NCBI GenBank assembly: GCA_007132395.1
Contig: SLOR01000373.1
Coordinates: 1 to 27,719 of the forward strand
DNA length: 27,719 nt
From: Bacteroidales bacterium
Lineage (GTDB): Bacteria > Bacteroidota > Bacteroidia > Bacteroidales > UBA7960
Direction of reading: 5' to 3'
How positions within the stretch are numbered: the stretch's first letter is position 1; the number at the start of each line of letters is the position of its first letter. The notes below the pieces were generated by a model. It did not search any database. It saw only the letters and a program-made list of their open reading frames with translations, and was not told the DNA's origin. A program made the translations under genes and the position numbers. Positions 8,393 to 16,546 of this stretch are shown one piece after another.

Positions 8393-8400
8393 TAAATTTG
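8393..8400 (+). promoter_or_regulatory. Candidate -7 box for parAB
   Basis: TAAATTTG, a full TAnnTTTG match 104 nt upstream of the parA ATG. No TTTG-like -33 element is seen at the usual spacing. The same octamer occurs upstream of the copper protein gene (20813-20820). Confidence 0.42.
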
Positions 8401-8436
8401 CACCGGTATCCGACCCGAGAGGCAATACAGGGGGTT

Positions 8437-8493
8437 ATGTTTAATGTAATGAAAATGAGCTTCTTGTCATTAGTAAACCAACAACACTTATAA
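8437..8493 (+). CDS. Possible 18-codon upstream ORF in the parA leader
   Basis: ATG at 8437 encodes MFNVMKMSFLSLVNQQHL and stops with TTA TAA 11 nt before the parA ATG. That stop lies in the same sequence context as the dapB stop before lepB (also TTA TAA, also 11 nt before the ATG). It would be inside the leader transcribed from the -7 box at 8393-8400. It could act in translational coupling; it may equally be chance. Confidence 0.25.
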   Translation: MFNVMKMSFLSLVNQQHL

Positions 8494-8504
8494 TACAATA
8501 CCCT

Positions 8505-9320
8505 ATGAGTAAAGTTATTTCGATTGCCAATCAAAAAGGGGGCGTGGGTAAAACCACCACTGCCATTAACCTTGCGGCAAGTCTTGCCGTACTGGATTTT
8601 AAAACACTTCTGATAGATGCCGACCCTCAGGCCAATGCTACTTCGGGTGTGGGTTTTGATCCCAAAGTAATCAAAACCAGCATTTACGAGTGTATTATTG
8701 ATGAGGTAGATCCCCGTAATATCCTTCTTAACACAACAACACCCAACCTGGATCTTATTCCGGCTCATATCGACCTGGTAGGAGCCGAAATTGAAATGAT
8801 CAACATGCCCAACAGGGAAATGGTGATGAAAAAGGTTATAGACAGCGTAAAGGAGGATTATGATTTTGTGCTTATCGACTGCTCTCCCTCGCTGGGTTTG
8901 ATTACCGTGAATGCCCTTACCGCCAGTGATTCAGTGATAATTCCCGTGCAGTGCGAGTATTTTGCACTGGAAGGGCTTGGCAAGCTACTCAATACCATCA
9001 AGATTGTACAGTCGCGCCTAAACCTGGGGCTCGAAATAGAGGGTATCCTGCTCACCATGTACGACAACAGGCTAAGGCTGTCAAATCAGGTTGTAGAGGA
9101 AGTAAGAACACACTTCCAGGATTTGGTGTTCGACACCATTGTGCAGCGTAATACCAAGTTGGGTGAGGCACCCAGTTTTGGTGAAACCATTATTATGCAC
9201 GATGCCCAAAGTCGCGGTGCCATCAACTATCTGAACCTTGCACGTGAAATTTTGCAAAACAACCAGCTTACCCAAATCGACGAGACTGAAAAAAACATTA
9301 ACGTAGAAAATGAACGCTAA
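8505..9320 (+). CDS. parA: Chromosome partitioning ATPase ParA (Soj)
   Basis: 271 residues. The deviant Walker A motif KGGVGKTTT (residues 11-19) with its signature lysine, DADPQANATSGVG after strand 2, and FVLIDCSPSLGLITVNAL (Walker B region) identify a ParA/MinD-type ATPase. This short form without an N-terminal HTH is the chromosomal Soj type. ParA forms a DNA-bound ATP dimer that moves ParB-parS complexes during segregation. Its stop overlaps the parB start by 11 nt. The end of the gene (from about residue 258) is a charged tail. Confidence 0.96.
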   Translation: MSKVISIANQKGGVGKTTTAINLAASLAVLDFKTLLIDADPQANATSGVGFDPKVIKTSIYECIIDEVDPRNILLNTTTPNLDLIPAHIDLVGAEIEMINMPNREMVMKKVIDSVKEDYDFVLIDCSPSLGLITVNALTASDSVIIPVQCEYFALEGLGKLLNTIKIVQSRLNLGLEIEGILLTMYDNRLRLSNQVVEEVRTHFQDLVFDTIVQRNTKLGEAPSFGETIIMHDAQSRGAINYLNLAREILQNNQLTQIDETEKNINVENER

Positions 9321-10227
9321 AAAAAGAGCATTGGGAAAGGGGCTTGGCGCTCTGCTTGATACTCCCGGGGCCGACATACAGCCCAGATACGATATAGAAA
9401 AGGATTTACATGCGGTAGGAACCGTGGCACACGTGCCGCTTGACCTTATTCAGGCCAATCCCTTCCAGCCTCGTACCGATTTTGATGAGGAGTCTTTGCA
9501 GGAGCTGGCCGCCTCCATCAAGGAACAAGGAGTTATTCAGCCGGTTACCATTCGCAAAATGGAAGATGGCAAGTTTCAGCTGATTTCAGGCGAAAGGCGA
9601 TGCAAAGCTTCGCGCCTGGCCGATCTTACCGAAATTCCGGCCTATATCCGCACAGCCAACGACCAGGAAATGCGCGAGATGGCCATCGTTGAAAATATTC
9701 AGCGCGAAAATCTTAACCCTATAGAAATAGCCCTGGGCTACCAGCAGCTTATAGAAGACTGTAAACTTACCCAGGAAATGCTTGCCGAAAGGCTGGGAAA
9801 ATCACGCCCGTCCATCGCCAACCATCTTCGTTTGCTGAAACTGCCCGGTGATATTCAGATTGGACTGCGACAGGAACTCATCGCCATGGGCCATGCAAGG
9901 GCATTGGTTTCTGTGGATAATGTGCAAACCCAGCTTGAAATTTTTCAGGATATCATAGCACAAGGTTTATCAGTGCGCGATGTGGAGGAAATCGTAAAAA
10001 ATCTCTCTGAAATGCCAGAACAAGAGCAGGAAGATGAGCAACCCAATGCACCTGCACCCAAAGTTCAGAATGAGAAATTCAAAGACCTGCAAAAGGCACT
10101 GACTGAATTCTATGGTTCCAAAGTTCAGGTGAAAAGTCGTAACGGGGGCAAAGGCTCTATCGTTATTAACTTCTCATCGCAGGAAGACCTGGAACGCATT
10201 CTGAAACTCGTTCATAAACCTGAATAA
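9310..10227 (+). CDS. parB: Chromosome partitioning protein ParB (Spo0J)
   Basis: 305 residues. N-terminal ParB/Srx CTPase fold with the CTP-binding motif GERRCKASRLA (C-motif 1, about residue 95) and ENIQRENLNPIE (C-motif 2, about 130). A helix-turn-helix follows (LTQEMLAERLGKSRPSIANHLRLLKLP). A linker rich in Glu, Gln and Pro leads to a C-terminal dimerisation domain (KDLQKALTEFYGSKVQVKSRNGGKGSIVINFSS). ParB is a CTP-dependent clamp loading at parS. The start codon is inside the parA 3' end, so translation is coupled. No perfect parS site was found in this window. Confidence 0.96.
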   Translation: MNAKKRALGKGLGALLDTPGADIQPRYDIEKDLHAVGTVAHVPLDLIQANPFQPRTDFDEESLQELAASIKEQGVIQPVTIRKMEDGKFQLISGERRCKASRLADLTEIPAYIRTANDQEMREMAIVENIQRENLNPIEIALGYQQLIEDCKLTQEMLAERLGKSRPSIANHLRLLKLPGDIQIGLRQELIAMGHARALVSVDNVQTQLEIFQDIIAQGLSVRDVEEIVKNLSEMPEQEQEDEQPNAPAPKVQNEKFKDLQKALTEFYGSKVQVKSRNGGKGSIVINFSSQEDLERILKLVHKPE

Positions 10228-10233
10228 AATTCG

Positions 10234-11004
10234 ATGCGGCAGATTTTATTTCTGAAAAATAAAACACAAAAGCAAAGCTATTTGTATTTAGGCTCTTTTT
10301 CCGGGAGCCTGCTTTTGTTTTTTGGGATACTTGTTTTTTCGACCATTTCTGCGTTTTCCTATCCGCTGAACGATACCCTGCCTCAGCGTCGCACCACCCT
10401 GCCTCAGGATACTCTGCCGGTACACGGAAGGATTTCAGAAAGAGATACCCTGCCCACTGAACAGATTTTGCGTGTGGATGAAGAAGGTGTGGTATTGGAA
10501 GACACTACGGCTGGAATAGAGAAGAAAGAAGACAGGTATAAAGAGCACTCGCCCCTGAAGGCCACTATGCTTTCAGTTACATTGCCGGGTCTCGGACAAG
10601 CTTATAATAACCGATACTGGAAAATCCCCATCATCTATGCTGGCTTTGGCACCATTGCCTACTTCTGGGATATGAACAATACAGAGTACCAGACCTTTCG
10701 CAGGGCATGGGTAGCACGTGTGGATGGTAACCCCAACACGGTGGACGAATTTCCCTTTTACTCTACTGATCAGTTGCAGCGAGCTACCAACTTTTACCGA
10801 AGAAACCTGGAAATTACCTATATCCTGGGATTCGCTCTGTATGTATTGAATATTCTGGACGCCACAGTTGATGCACATTTGCTGGATTTTGACGTGAGTG
10901 AGGATTTAACCATGCAGGTGCGCCCCTCCCTGATGCCCGAAATTGATCCCCTGAGCGGGAGACAAACCTCCTACGCGGCCATGAAATTTACTTTCCGTTT
11001 TTAA
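10234..11004 (+). CDS. DUF5683 membrane-associated protein
   Basis: 256 residues, function unknown. An N-terminal hydrophobic stretch (about 17-42) acts as signal or anchor. A low-complexity linker follows with repeats of DTLP (residues 47-78). The conserved DUF5683 core begins SPLKATMLSVTLPGLGQAYNNRYWKIPIIYAGFGTIAYF and continues with FYRRNLEITYILGFALYVLNILDATVDAHLLDFDVSEDL, hydrophobic segments that look membrane-inserted. The last residue is Phe after an alternating strand (AAMKFTFRF), which resembles outer-membrane proteins but does not settle the location. It sits 6 nt after parB and 11 nt before dapB, a position it commonly holds in this phylum. Confidence 0.82.
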   Translation: MRQILFLKNKTQKQSYLYLGSFSGSLLLFFGILVFSTISAFSYPLNDTLPQRRTTLPQDTLPVHGRISERDTLPTEQILRVDEEGVVLEDTTAGIEKKEDRYKEHSPLKATMLSVTLPGLGQAYNNRYWKIPIIYAGFGTIAYFWDMNNTEYQTFRRAWVARVDGNPNTVDEFPFYSTDQLQRATNFYRRNLEITYILGFALYVLNILDATVDAHLLDFDVSEDLTMQVRPSLMPEIDPLSGRQTSYAAMKFTFRF

Positions 11005-11015
11005 TAGTTTTGTAT

Positions 11016-11747
11016 ATGAATACTTCCGTGAAAATAGCCATTGTCGGATACGGCAAAATGGGCCGTGAAATAGAAAGAATCTGCAGGGAAACCCGGGTGG
11101 AAATTACCGCTGTTATTGATAACCAACAGGACTGGAAGGAAAAAGAGCAGGATTTGCGCAAGGCTGATGTGGCCATAGAGTTTACTTCACCTGCCGTGGT
11201 AAAGAATAATATCCGGAAGCTTTTGGATATGGGGATTCCTGTTGTTACCGGTACCACAGGGTGGTACGATGCTATGGAGGAAATTCGTAATTATTGTGAA
11301 ACCTGTAACGGAAGCCTGTTTTATGCTTCTAACTTTAGTATTGGTGTAAACCTGTTTTTTGCCCTTAATCGTCACCTTGCAAAAATTATGGCTGATTATC
11401 CCGAATATCAGCTGCACATGGAAGAAACCCACCATACACAAAAGCTAGATGCTCCCAGCGGTACTGCCATTACCCTGGCAGAGGGAATAATGCAGGAAAA
11501 TACCCGTTATACCGGTTGGAAACTGGATAGTGATGATGTGCAAATAGGGGATATTCCTGTTACGGCACATCGTATCGAAGGAGTTACAGGAACACACGTG
11601 GTTAACTACCAATCGCCTGTTGATACCATCAGTATTCAGCATATTGCCCACAAGCGGGAAGGTTTTGCAAGGGGTGCACTGATGGCTGCAAAATGGCTGA
11701 ATGGCCGAAAAGGAATTTTTTCTATGAATGATATGTTAAACTTATAA
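11016..11747 (+). CDS. dapB: 4-hydroxy-tetrahydrodipicolinate reductase
   Basis: NAD(P)H-dependent step of lysine and diaminopimelate synthesis. I choose the ATG at 11016 (MNTSVKIAIVGYGKMG) over the in-frame TTG two codons upstream; 243 residues. The Rossmann motif GYGKMGREI is at 11-19, TGTTGW at 78-83, SNFSIGVNLFF at 105-115, and the catalytic block ETHHTQKLDAPSGTA at 137-151 gives His139-His140 and Lys143. HRIEGVTGTHVV follows. The protein is shorter than the E. coli enzyme, as is usual in Bacteroidota. TAGTTTTG at 11005-11012 fits a -7 box but would give an almost leaderless transcript. Confidence 0.95.
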   Translation: MNTSVKIAIVGYGKMGREIERICRETRVEITAVIDNQQDWKEKEQDLRKADVAIEFTSPAVVKNNIRKLLDMGIPVVTGTTGWYDAMEEIRNYCETCNGSLFYASNFSIGVNLFFALNRHLAKIMADYPEYQLHMEETHHTQKLDAPSGTAITLAEGIMQENTRYTGWKLDSDDVQIGDIPVTAHRIEGVTGTHVVNYQSPVDTISIQHIAHKREGFARGALMAAKWLNGRKGIFSMNDMLNL

Positions 11748-11758
11748 TACAATACGCC

Positions 11759-13252
11759 ATGAGCATTTACATGATACTAAGCATACTGTTCTTCATATCC
11801 AGTGCCGCAGGTTTATGGCGCATTTTTGAAAAAGCAGGCTATAAAGGATGGGAAGCAATAGTTCCCTTTTACAATTTTTACATTTGGCTCAAGGTGATTA
11901 AAAAGCCCTTGTGGTGGTATCTCTTTATTATCATCCCTTACATCAATGTGTTTACATTGCTTTTGATGGTAGTAGAAACCCTTAAATGTTTCCGCAAAGA
12001 TGGATTGGGAGAACAGGCATTGGGCGTATTGTTTCCCTTCGTGCTGCTACCTTATCTGGGGTTCTCTTCCCGCGAGCAATACACACACCCGGATAAATTG
12101 CCCGTTGTCGAAAAATCAGGCTGGCGCGAATGGGCCGATGCATTGATTTTTGCTGTTATCGCCGCCACAATCATCCGCATGTTTTTCATTGAGGCCTATA
12201 CCATTCCTACCTCTTCCATGGAAAAATCTCTGCTGGTGGGCGATTATCTGTTTGTAAGTAAAATGAGTTACGGGCCCAAAGTACCCAATACCCCCATTGC
12301 ATTTCCTTTCGCGCATCATACGATGCCCCTTACCGAATATACAAGATCCTACGTGGAGTGGATTAAACTTCCCTATTACCGCTTCCCGGGTTTCAGAACC
12401 ATCGGTAACAACGATGTTGTGGTTTTTAATTATCCTGATGGCGATACGGTTGCATTGCAGATGCAAAACAGGAGTTATTACGCAATGGTAAGGGAGATGG
12501 GTCATGATATGGTACATCGCAATTATGATGTGGTGGCACGGCCCGTAGACAAAAGAGAAAACTACATTAAAAGGTGCGTTGGGATTCCCGGTGATTCCCT
12601 ACAGATTATCGACGGAAAAATATTTATTAACGGACAACCACTTCCCAACCCGGCTGATGTTCAGTATAATTACCAGGTAGTTACCGATGGCACCCCACTG
12701 CATGGCAGAGTGCTTGACAGGTATGATATAAGTGATGTGTATCAGCGTACCGCCAGTGAATATATCATGGCCCTTACGGAGAATGCGGCAGAAAGCCTGG
12801 CGCAGCTAAATAGTATTCAGCAGGTGCGAAAAATTATCAAACCCGCAAACTATCATGAAGGTCACATCTTCCCATTCCATCGTAACTACCCCTGGAACGA
12901 GGATAATTTTGGCCCTTTATATATACCCCAAAAAGGCAGCACCATAGAGGTAAATCCGGAAAACATTATGCTGTGGGAACGTATCATCGAGGTGTATGAA
13001 GGCAATACGCTTGAGGTTACCAGTAACCAGGTAATCATTAACGGAGAACCCACCACCCACTATACCTTTACTATGAATTACTATTGGATGGTAGGCGATA
13101 ACAGGCATAATTCTGCCGACTCGCGCTACTGGGGCTTTGTTCCCGAAGACCATATAGTAGGAAGGGCTATGTTTGTATGGTTGTCGCTTGACAAAAACAA
13201 AAGTCTCCTCAATAGAATAAGGTTCAACAAAACTTTCCGTACCATTAAGTAG
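11759..13252 (+). CDS. lepB: Signal peptidase I with N-terminal membrane extension
   Basis: Membrane serine protease that removes Sec and Tat signal peptides. At 497 residues it is much longer than E. coli LepB (about 320). Residues 1-105 are an extra hydrophobic domain of about three helices (YKGWEAIVPFYNFYIWLKV resembles DUF5684-type membrane domains). The catalytic domain begins near 123: WADALIFAVIAATIIRMFFIEAYTIPTSSMEKSL with catalytic Ser153, and YIKRCVGIPGDS with catalytic Lys271. Box E is complete (GDNRHNSADSRYWGFVPEDHIVG, near 445-467). Long inserts lie at about 175-250 and 290-420. It ends in TAG followed at once by TAA. Last gene before the terminator at 13286-13340. Confidence 0.94.
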   Translation: MSIYMILSILFFISSAAGLWRIFEKAGYKGWEAIVPFYNFYIWLKVIKKPLWWYLFIIIPYINVFTLLLMVVETLKCFRKDGLGEQALGVLFPFVLLPYLGFSSREQYTHPDKLPVVEKSGWREWADALIFAVIAATIIRMFFIEAYTIPTSSMEKSLLVGDYLFVSKMSYGPKVPNTPIAFPFAHHTMPLTEYTRSYVEWIKLPYYRFPGFRTIGNNDVVVFNYPDGDTVALQMQNRSYYAMVREMGHDMVHRNYDVVARPVDKRENYIKRCVGIPGDSLQIIDGKIFINGQPLPNPADVQYNYQVVTDGTPLHGRVLDRYDISDVYQRTASEYIMALTENAAESLAQLNSIQQVRKIIKPANYHEGHIFPFHRNYPWNEDNFGPLYIPQKGSTIEVNPENIMLWERIIEVYEGNTLEVTSNQVIINGEPTTHYTFTMNYYWMVGDNRHNSADSRYWGFVPEDHIVGRAMFVWLSLDKNKSLLNRIRFNKTFRTIK

Positions 13253-13285
13253 TAAAATATTTTCACGCTTTTGCGGCCATAAAAG

Positions 13286-13340
13286 CCCCGGAGAATGGCA
13301 GATTCCGATATTGAGCATGCCATTTTCCGGGGATTTTTTT
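13286..13340 (+). terminator. Strong Rho-independent terminator after lepB
   Basis: 15-bp stem CCCCGGAGAATGGCA (13286-13300) / TGCCATTTTCCGGGG (13318-13332) with one G-U pair, a 17-nt loop and then seven T residues (13334-13340). It ends the parAB-DUF5683-dapB-lepB unit. Confidence 0.93.
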
Positions 13341-13531
13341 AGAATTAAAGTGGGATGATTACAGATCCTGTTTTTCTGCAAATGCTGTAATTACTATTTT
13401 ATGTTTTGCAGGAAGTAAACGAGACGGATTTTAGAATGTGTGCCTAATCTGAGAAATTTAACTTATGACAAATTATATTTGAAAACGTTAATTATTGTAA
13501 TATTGCTGAACAAAAATTATATCTCGTGGTA

Positions 13532-13539
13532 TAGTTTTG
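13532..13539 (+). promoter_or_regulatory. Candidate -7 box for the arginine decarboxylase gene
   Basis: TAGTTTTG matches TAnnTTTG. The nearest TTG upstream (13503-13505) is 26 nt away, longer than the usual 19-21. Confidence 0.35.
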
Positions 13540-13566
13540 CAGAATGTAAATCTGTTAAGCTGGAGT

Positions 13567-13583
13567 TTTACATGTAATGTAAA
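13567..13583. promoter_or_regulatory. Inverted repeat, possible operator
   Basis: TTTACAT-GTA-ATGTAAA, a perfect 7-bp inverted repeat with a 3-nt centre, 27 nt downstream of the -7 candidate. Its size fits a dimeric repressor site; no regulator gene is nearby. Confidence 0.3.
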
Positions 13584-13685
13584 TTACTTACTTTTACAAT
13601 AAATTTTATCCCTTACCGACGTCGGATATTCCGGCTAATGGCAGCAACTTATACTTTATATCAGGTAAAACAATTATTTTAGAAA

Positions 13686-15083
13686 GTGAAAAACAAATAC
13701 ATAGACCTCATAGAGCAAACTTTCGAATTTCCCCAGGAGGAATTTAAAGTCATTGACAATGAACTCTATTTTCACGACATCTGCCTAACGGATGTCATTA
13801 AGCAATACGGTACTCCCCTTAAAATAAGTTATCTTCCCAAAATTAGCCAGCAGATACAGAAGGCCAAGCGGTTATTTCACGTGGCCATGGCGCGGGTAGA
13901 TTACGAAGGAGATTATCACTACTGCTATTGCACCAAAAGTTCGCATTTTTCTTTTGTTCTGGAGGAAGCCCTGAAGAATGATATTCATCTGGAAACATCA
14001 TCGGCATTTGATCTTTATATCATTGAGGAGCTGTTCAATACAGGCCTTATTGATAAGGACAAATACATCGTGTGCAATGGCTTTAAACGTACCCTTTACA
14101 CGCAAAAAATTGCCGAATTAATCAATCAGGGATTTGAAAACACCATACCGGTTATTGACAACAAGCGTGAGTTTGATGCTTACGACCAACTGGTTGACAA
14201 GGATAAGAAATGCAAGTTGGGTATTCGTATTGCCTCTGAAGAAGAACCTATGTTTGAGTTTTATACTTCACGGCTGGGTATTCGCTACAACGATGTGGTT
14301 CCTTATTATCTGGAGAAAATAAAGAATAACCCCAAGTTTGACCTGAAAATGCTGCATTTTTTCATCAATACGGGCATTCGGGATACGGCTTATTACTGGA
14401 ATGAATTGCAGAAATGTGTGAATGTTTACTGTGATTTGAAAAAGATTTGTCCGGAGCTGGATTCTATGAATATCGGTGGTGGCTTCCCGGTTAAAAACTC
14501 CCTGGGCTTTGAATATGACTATGAATACATGACAGAGGAGATTGTAGCCCAGATTAAGAATATCTGTAAACAGAACAATGTTCCCGAACCCGATATCTTT
14601 ACCGAGTTTGGCAGCTTTACCGTTGGAGAGAGCGGGGCAGTGCTGTATTCTATACTGGATCAGAAGCAACAGAACGACCGTGAGTTGTGGAATATGATAG
14701 ACTCCAGCTTTATGACTACCCTGCCTGATATATGGGCCATGAAGCAACGTTTTATATTGCTTGCCATCAACAACTGGGACAGTGAATACCAGCGTGTGAA
14801 CCTTGGCGGACTTACCTGCGACAGCCAGGACTATTACAACGCCGAATCGCATGCCAACGCAGTGTTTCTTCCCAAAATCACTGAAGGGCAGCAACAGTAT
14901 ATAGGTATGTTCCATACAGGTGCCTACCAGGAAAGCCTGGGAGGGTTTGGAGGGTTGCAGCATTGTCTTATTCCTGCTCCCAAACTGGTTATTATCGATA
15001 GGGATGAGGAGGGTGAATACAGCACCAAGTTGTTTGCCAAAGAGCAAAGTTATAAGTCGATGCTCAAAACCCTGGGCTACTGA
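13686..15083 (+). CDS. PLP-dependent arginine decarboxylase (type III fold, short Bacteroidota form)
   Basis: 465 residues starting at GTG (MKNKYIDLIEQTFEFPQEEF); this start matches the conserved N-terminus of the family as I know it, and no ATG is as well placed. It is an alanine-racemase-fold (type III) decarboxylase: YCYCTKSSHFSFVLEEAL carries the PLP lysine Lys84, SSAFDLYIIEEL and YIVCNGFKR follow, then a glycine-rich phosphate-binding stretch MNIGGGFPVKNSLGFEYDYEY, FTEFGSFTVGESGAV, and GLTCDSQDYYN with the second-subunit catalytic Cys. It is much shorter than SpeA (about 630-660). It would make agmatine from arginine for polyamine synthesis. Specificity for arginine is inferred from close flavobacterial relatives annotated that way. 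Confidence 0.85.
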   Translation: MKNKYIDLIEQTFEFPQEEFKVIDNELYFHDICLTDVIKQYGTPLKISYLPKISQQIQKAKRLFHVAMARVDYEGDYHYCYCTKSSHFSFVLEEALKNDIHLETSSAFDLYIIEELFNTGLIDKDKYIVCNGFKRTLYTQKIAELINQGFENTIPVIDNKREFDAYDQLVDKDKKCKLGIRIASEEEPMFEFYTSRLGIRYNDVVPYYLEKIKNNPKFDLKMLHFFINTGIRDTAYYWNELQKCVNVYCDLKKICPELDSMNIGGGFPVKNSLGFEYDYEYMTEEIVAQIKNICKQNNVPEPDIFTEFGSFTVGESGAVLYSILDQKQQNDRELWNMIDSSFMTTLPDIWAMKQRFILLAINNWDSEYQRVNLGGLTCDSQDYYNAESHANAVFLPKITEGQQQYIGMFHTGAYQESLGGFGGLQHCLIPAPKLVIIDRDEEGEYSTKLFAKEQSYKSMLKTLGY

Positions 15084-15118
15084 AACCTTTATCACATACC
15101 AGCGTATATTATCCTACA

Positions 15119-15829
15119 ATGCTAAAAGAATCTGCTATGTTTTCCGGAAAACAATTTCTGAGCCTTACGGCCCTTATCGTGTTCATGCTCATCAGTGAAA
15201 TGGCTTTTTCGCAAAGACCCTTTCGCGGTAGAATCATTTACAAAATCAGCTATCCCGGTAGTATTATCGACCTTGCTGAGTTGCAGGAGCTTCCCTCGGA
15301 GGCTGTGCTGCTCACCAAAAACAATCTTGTGCGCACCGAATACGACGGAGAATTCGTGAGCCTTGGGCAGGTGAAAATATCGGATGGCAACACCGGCGAG
15401 GTATCTACCATGCTGGAGATATTGAGGGAAAAATATGTGATTACCCGCGATGCCCAGCAGGTTCAAACCGCATTGCAGAATATGCCTCAGCCCGAATTGG
15501 AATATACCAACGAAACAAAGGAAATTCTCGGGTATACCTGTCGCAGGGTTATTGCCAGAGTTACCGACGCCATGGGCAATGAATATGAATCAGACATCTG
15601 GTATACGGATGAAATACCCGGGGAAGCATTCAACTTCGACAACCCTTATCGCCAGATACCCGGGTTGATGCTTGAATACGAGATGAGGGTGGGCCCGTTG
15701 AATATCAGGTATGAGGCCCAGAGTGTAAGGCGCCGCTGGTTTGTTGGAGGACGTAATTTTTATGTAACCCGCGATTACGAAAGGGTAACCTACGACGAAC
15801 TGCGCCAAAAGCTTCAGGGCGATTTCTGA
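15119..15829 (+). CDS. Secreted GLPGLI/DUF4412-like protein
   Basis: 236 residues with a signal peptide (hydrophobic residues 13-27, then MAFSQ, cleavage after AFS or AFSQ). The start may be the ATG at residue 7. The mature part is beta-rich: RGRIIYKISYPG at the start, TKEILGYTCRRVIARVTDAMGNEYESDIWYTDEIP in the middle and RQIPGLMLEYEMRVG near the end. The order of a strand pair, a GYxC turn, a WYT strand and an IPGL turn is that of the GLPGLI and DUF4412 families of Bacteroidota secreted proteins. Function unknown; periplasmic or outer-membrane-associated. It follows the decarboxylase by 35 nt and may be cotranscribed; it is convergent with the DUF4956 gene. Confidence 0.68.
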   Translation: MLKESAMFSGKQFLSLTALIVFMLISEMAFSQRPFRGRIIYKISYPGSIIDLAELQELPSEAVLLTKNNLVRTEYDGEFVSLGQVKISDGNTGEVSTMLEILREKYVITRDAQQVQTALQNMPQPELEYTNETKEILGYTCRRVIARVTDAMGNEYESDIWYTDEIPGEAFNFDNPYRQIPGLMLEYEMRVGPLNIRYEAQSVRRRWFVGGRNFYVTRDYERVTYDELRQKLQGDF

Positions 15830-15864
15830 AATAACTTTTTTTCTGCTTTAATACCCAGTTACTA

Positions 15865-16542
15865 TCAGTTGGTTTCGTCGAAGAACAGGTTGGTTTGTAC
15901 TACACCCTGCAAATTTTTTATGGCTGAAACCAGACCCGGTCCCAGTTTTTCATCTCTCATGTTTACATAATAGGAGAATTCCATGAGCTGATTATCCTCC
16001 TCTCCCAGGGTTTTTACATTCACCAGCTTGGTTTTACCACAGAATTTTTTCAGGGTTTGCATAAAAGGATCTTCCGGAAGTTGATTCTCATGGGCAATAA
16101 TTTGCAGCAGAAACTCCCGTTTTTGTGGAAGGGCAAAATTGAGTTGCGACACTACAAGGTAGACCAAACCTATAAAAATAGTACCGAAAATGGCAATGGA
16201 ATAAAGCTTTACCCCCGATGCCAGCCCGATGGACAGGGCGAAAAAGATAAACATGATATCCGAGGCATCTTTTACCGCCGTGCGAAACCGGATAATTGAC
16301 ATGGCACCCACCATTCCGAAGGCCCGTGCCAGGTTGTTTCCTATTACCATTATTACAATAGCAGTAATCATGGTAAGCATAATGAGCGATACGGTAAAAG
16401 CCGCAGAATAGTTAAGGCCCTTGTAGGTGTATTTATACAAAAGGGAAATAAAAATACCGCAACACATGGCAATGAGGATGTTGGCCACCACGTCTTTTGC
16501 GGTAATGCTGAAAATGAATAGGCTTTGGAAGTCTTCTGTCAT
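15865..16542 (-). CDS. DUF4956 membrane protein
   Basis: 225 residues. About four membrane helices (residues ~15-37, 45-68, 92-107, 110-133) are followed by a soluble C-terminal domain of about 85 residues. The block NNLARAFGMVGAMSIIRFRTAVKDASDIMFIFFALSIGLASG is the DUF4956 signature. The tail (EEDNQLMEFSYYVNMRDEKLGPGLVSAIKNLQGVVQTNLFF) looks like an alpha/beta ACT-like fold. DUF4956 genes often sit beside VTC-type polyphosphate polymerase genes, as here (4-nt gap). I infer that it supplies the membrane channel or anchor for the soluble polymerase; this is not shown. It is last in a three-gene operon. Confidence 0.85.
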   Translation of the reverse strand: MTEDFQSLFIFSITAKDVVANILIAMCCGIFISLLYKYTYKGLNYSAAFTVSLIMLTMITAIVIMVIGNNLARAFGMVGAMSIIRFRTAVKDASDIMFIFFALSIGLASGVKLYSIAIFGTIFIGLVYLVVSQLNFALPQKREFLLQIIAHENQLPEDPFMQTLKKFCGKTKLVNVKTLGEEDNQLMEFSYYVNMRDEKLGPGLVSAIKNLQGVVQTNLFFDETN

Positions 16543-16546
16543 GGTA

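Larger units (their letters stand above)
13341..13685 (+). other. AT-rich upstream region of the arginine decarboxylase gene
   Basis: About 345 nt without a gene. It holds a -7 candidate (13532-13539), a perfect 7-bp inverted repeat (13567-13583) and a CCGACGTCGG palindrome (13616-13625). The leader from the -7 box to the GTG start is about 145 nt. Confidence 0.5.

Noticed and set aside
9236..9251. parS-like site at the end of parA (TTGCACGTGAAATT)
   Set aside because: Only about 11 of 16 positions match the TGTTTCACGTGAAACA consensus; another partial match near 13875 is worse. No convincing parS is present.
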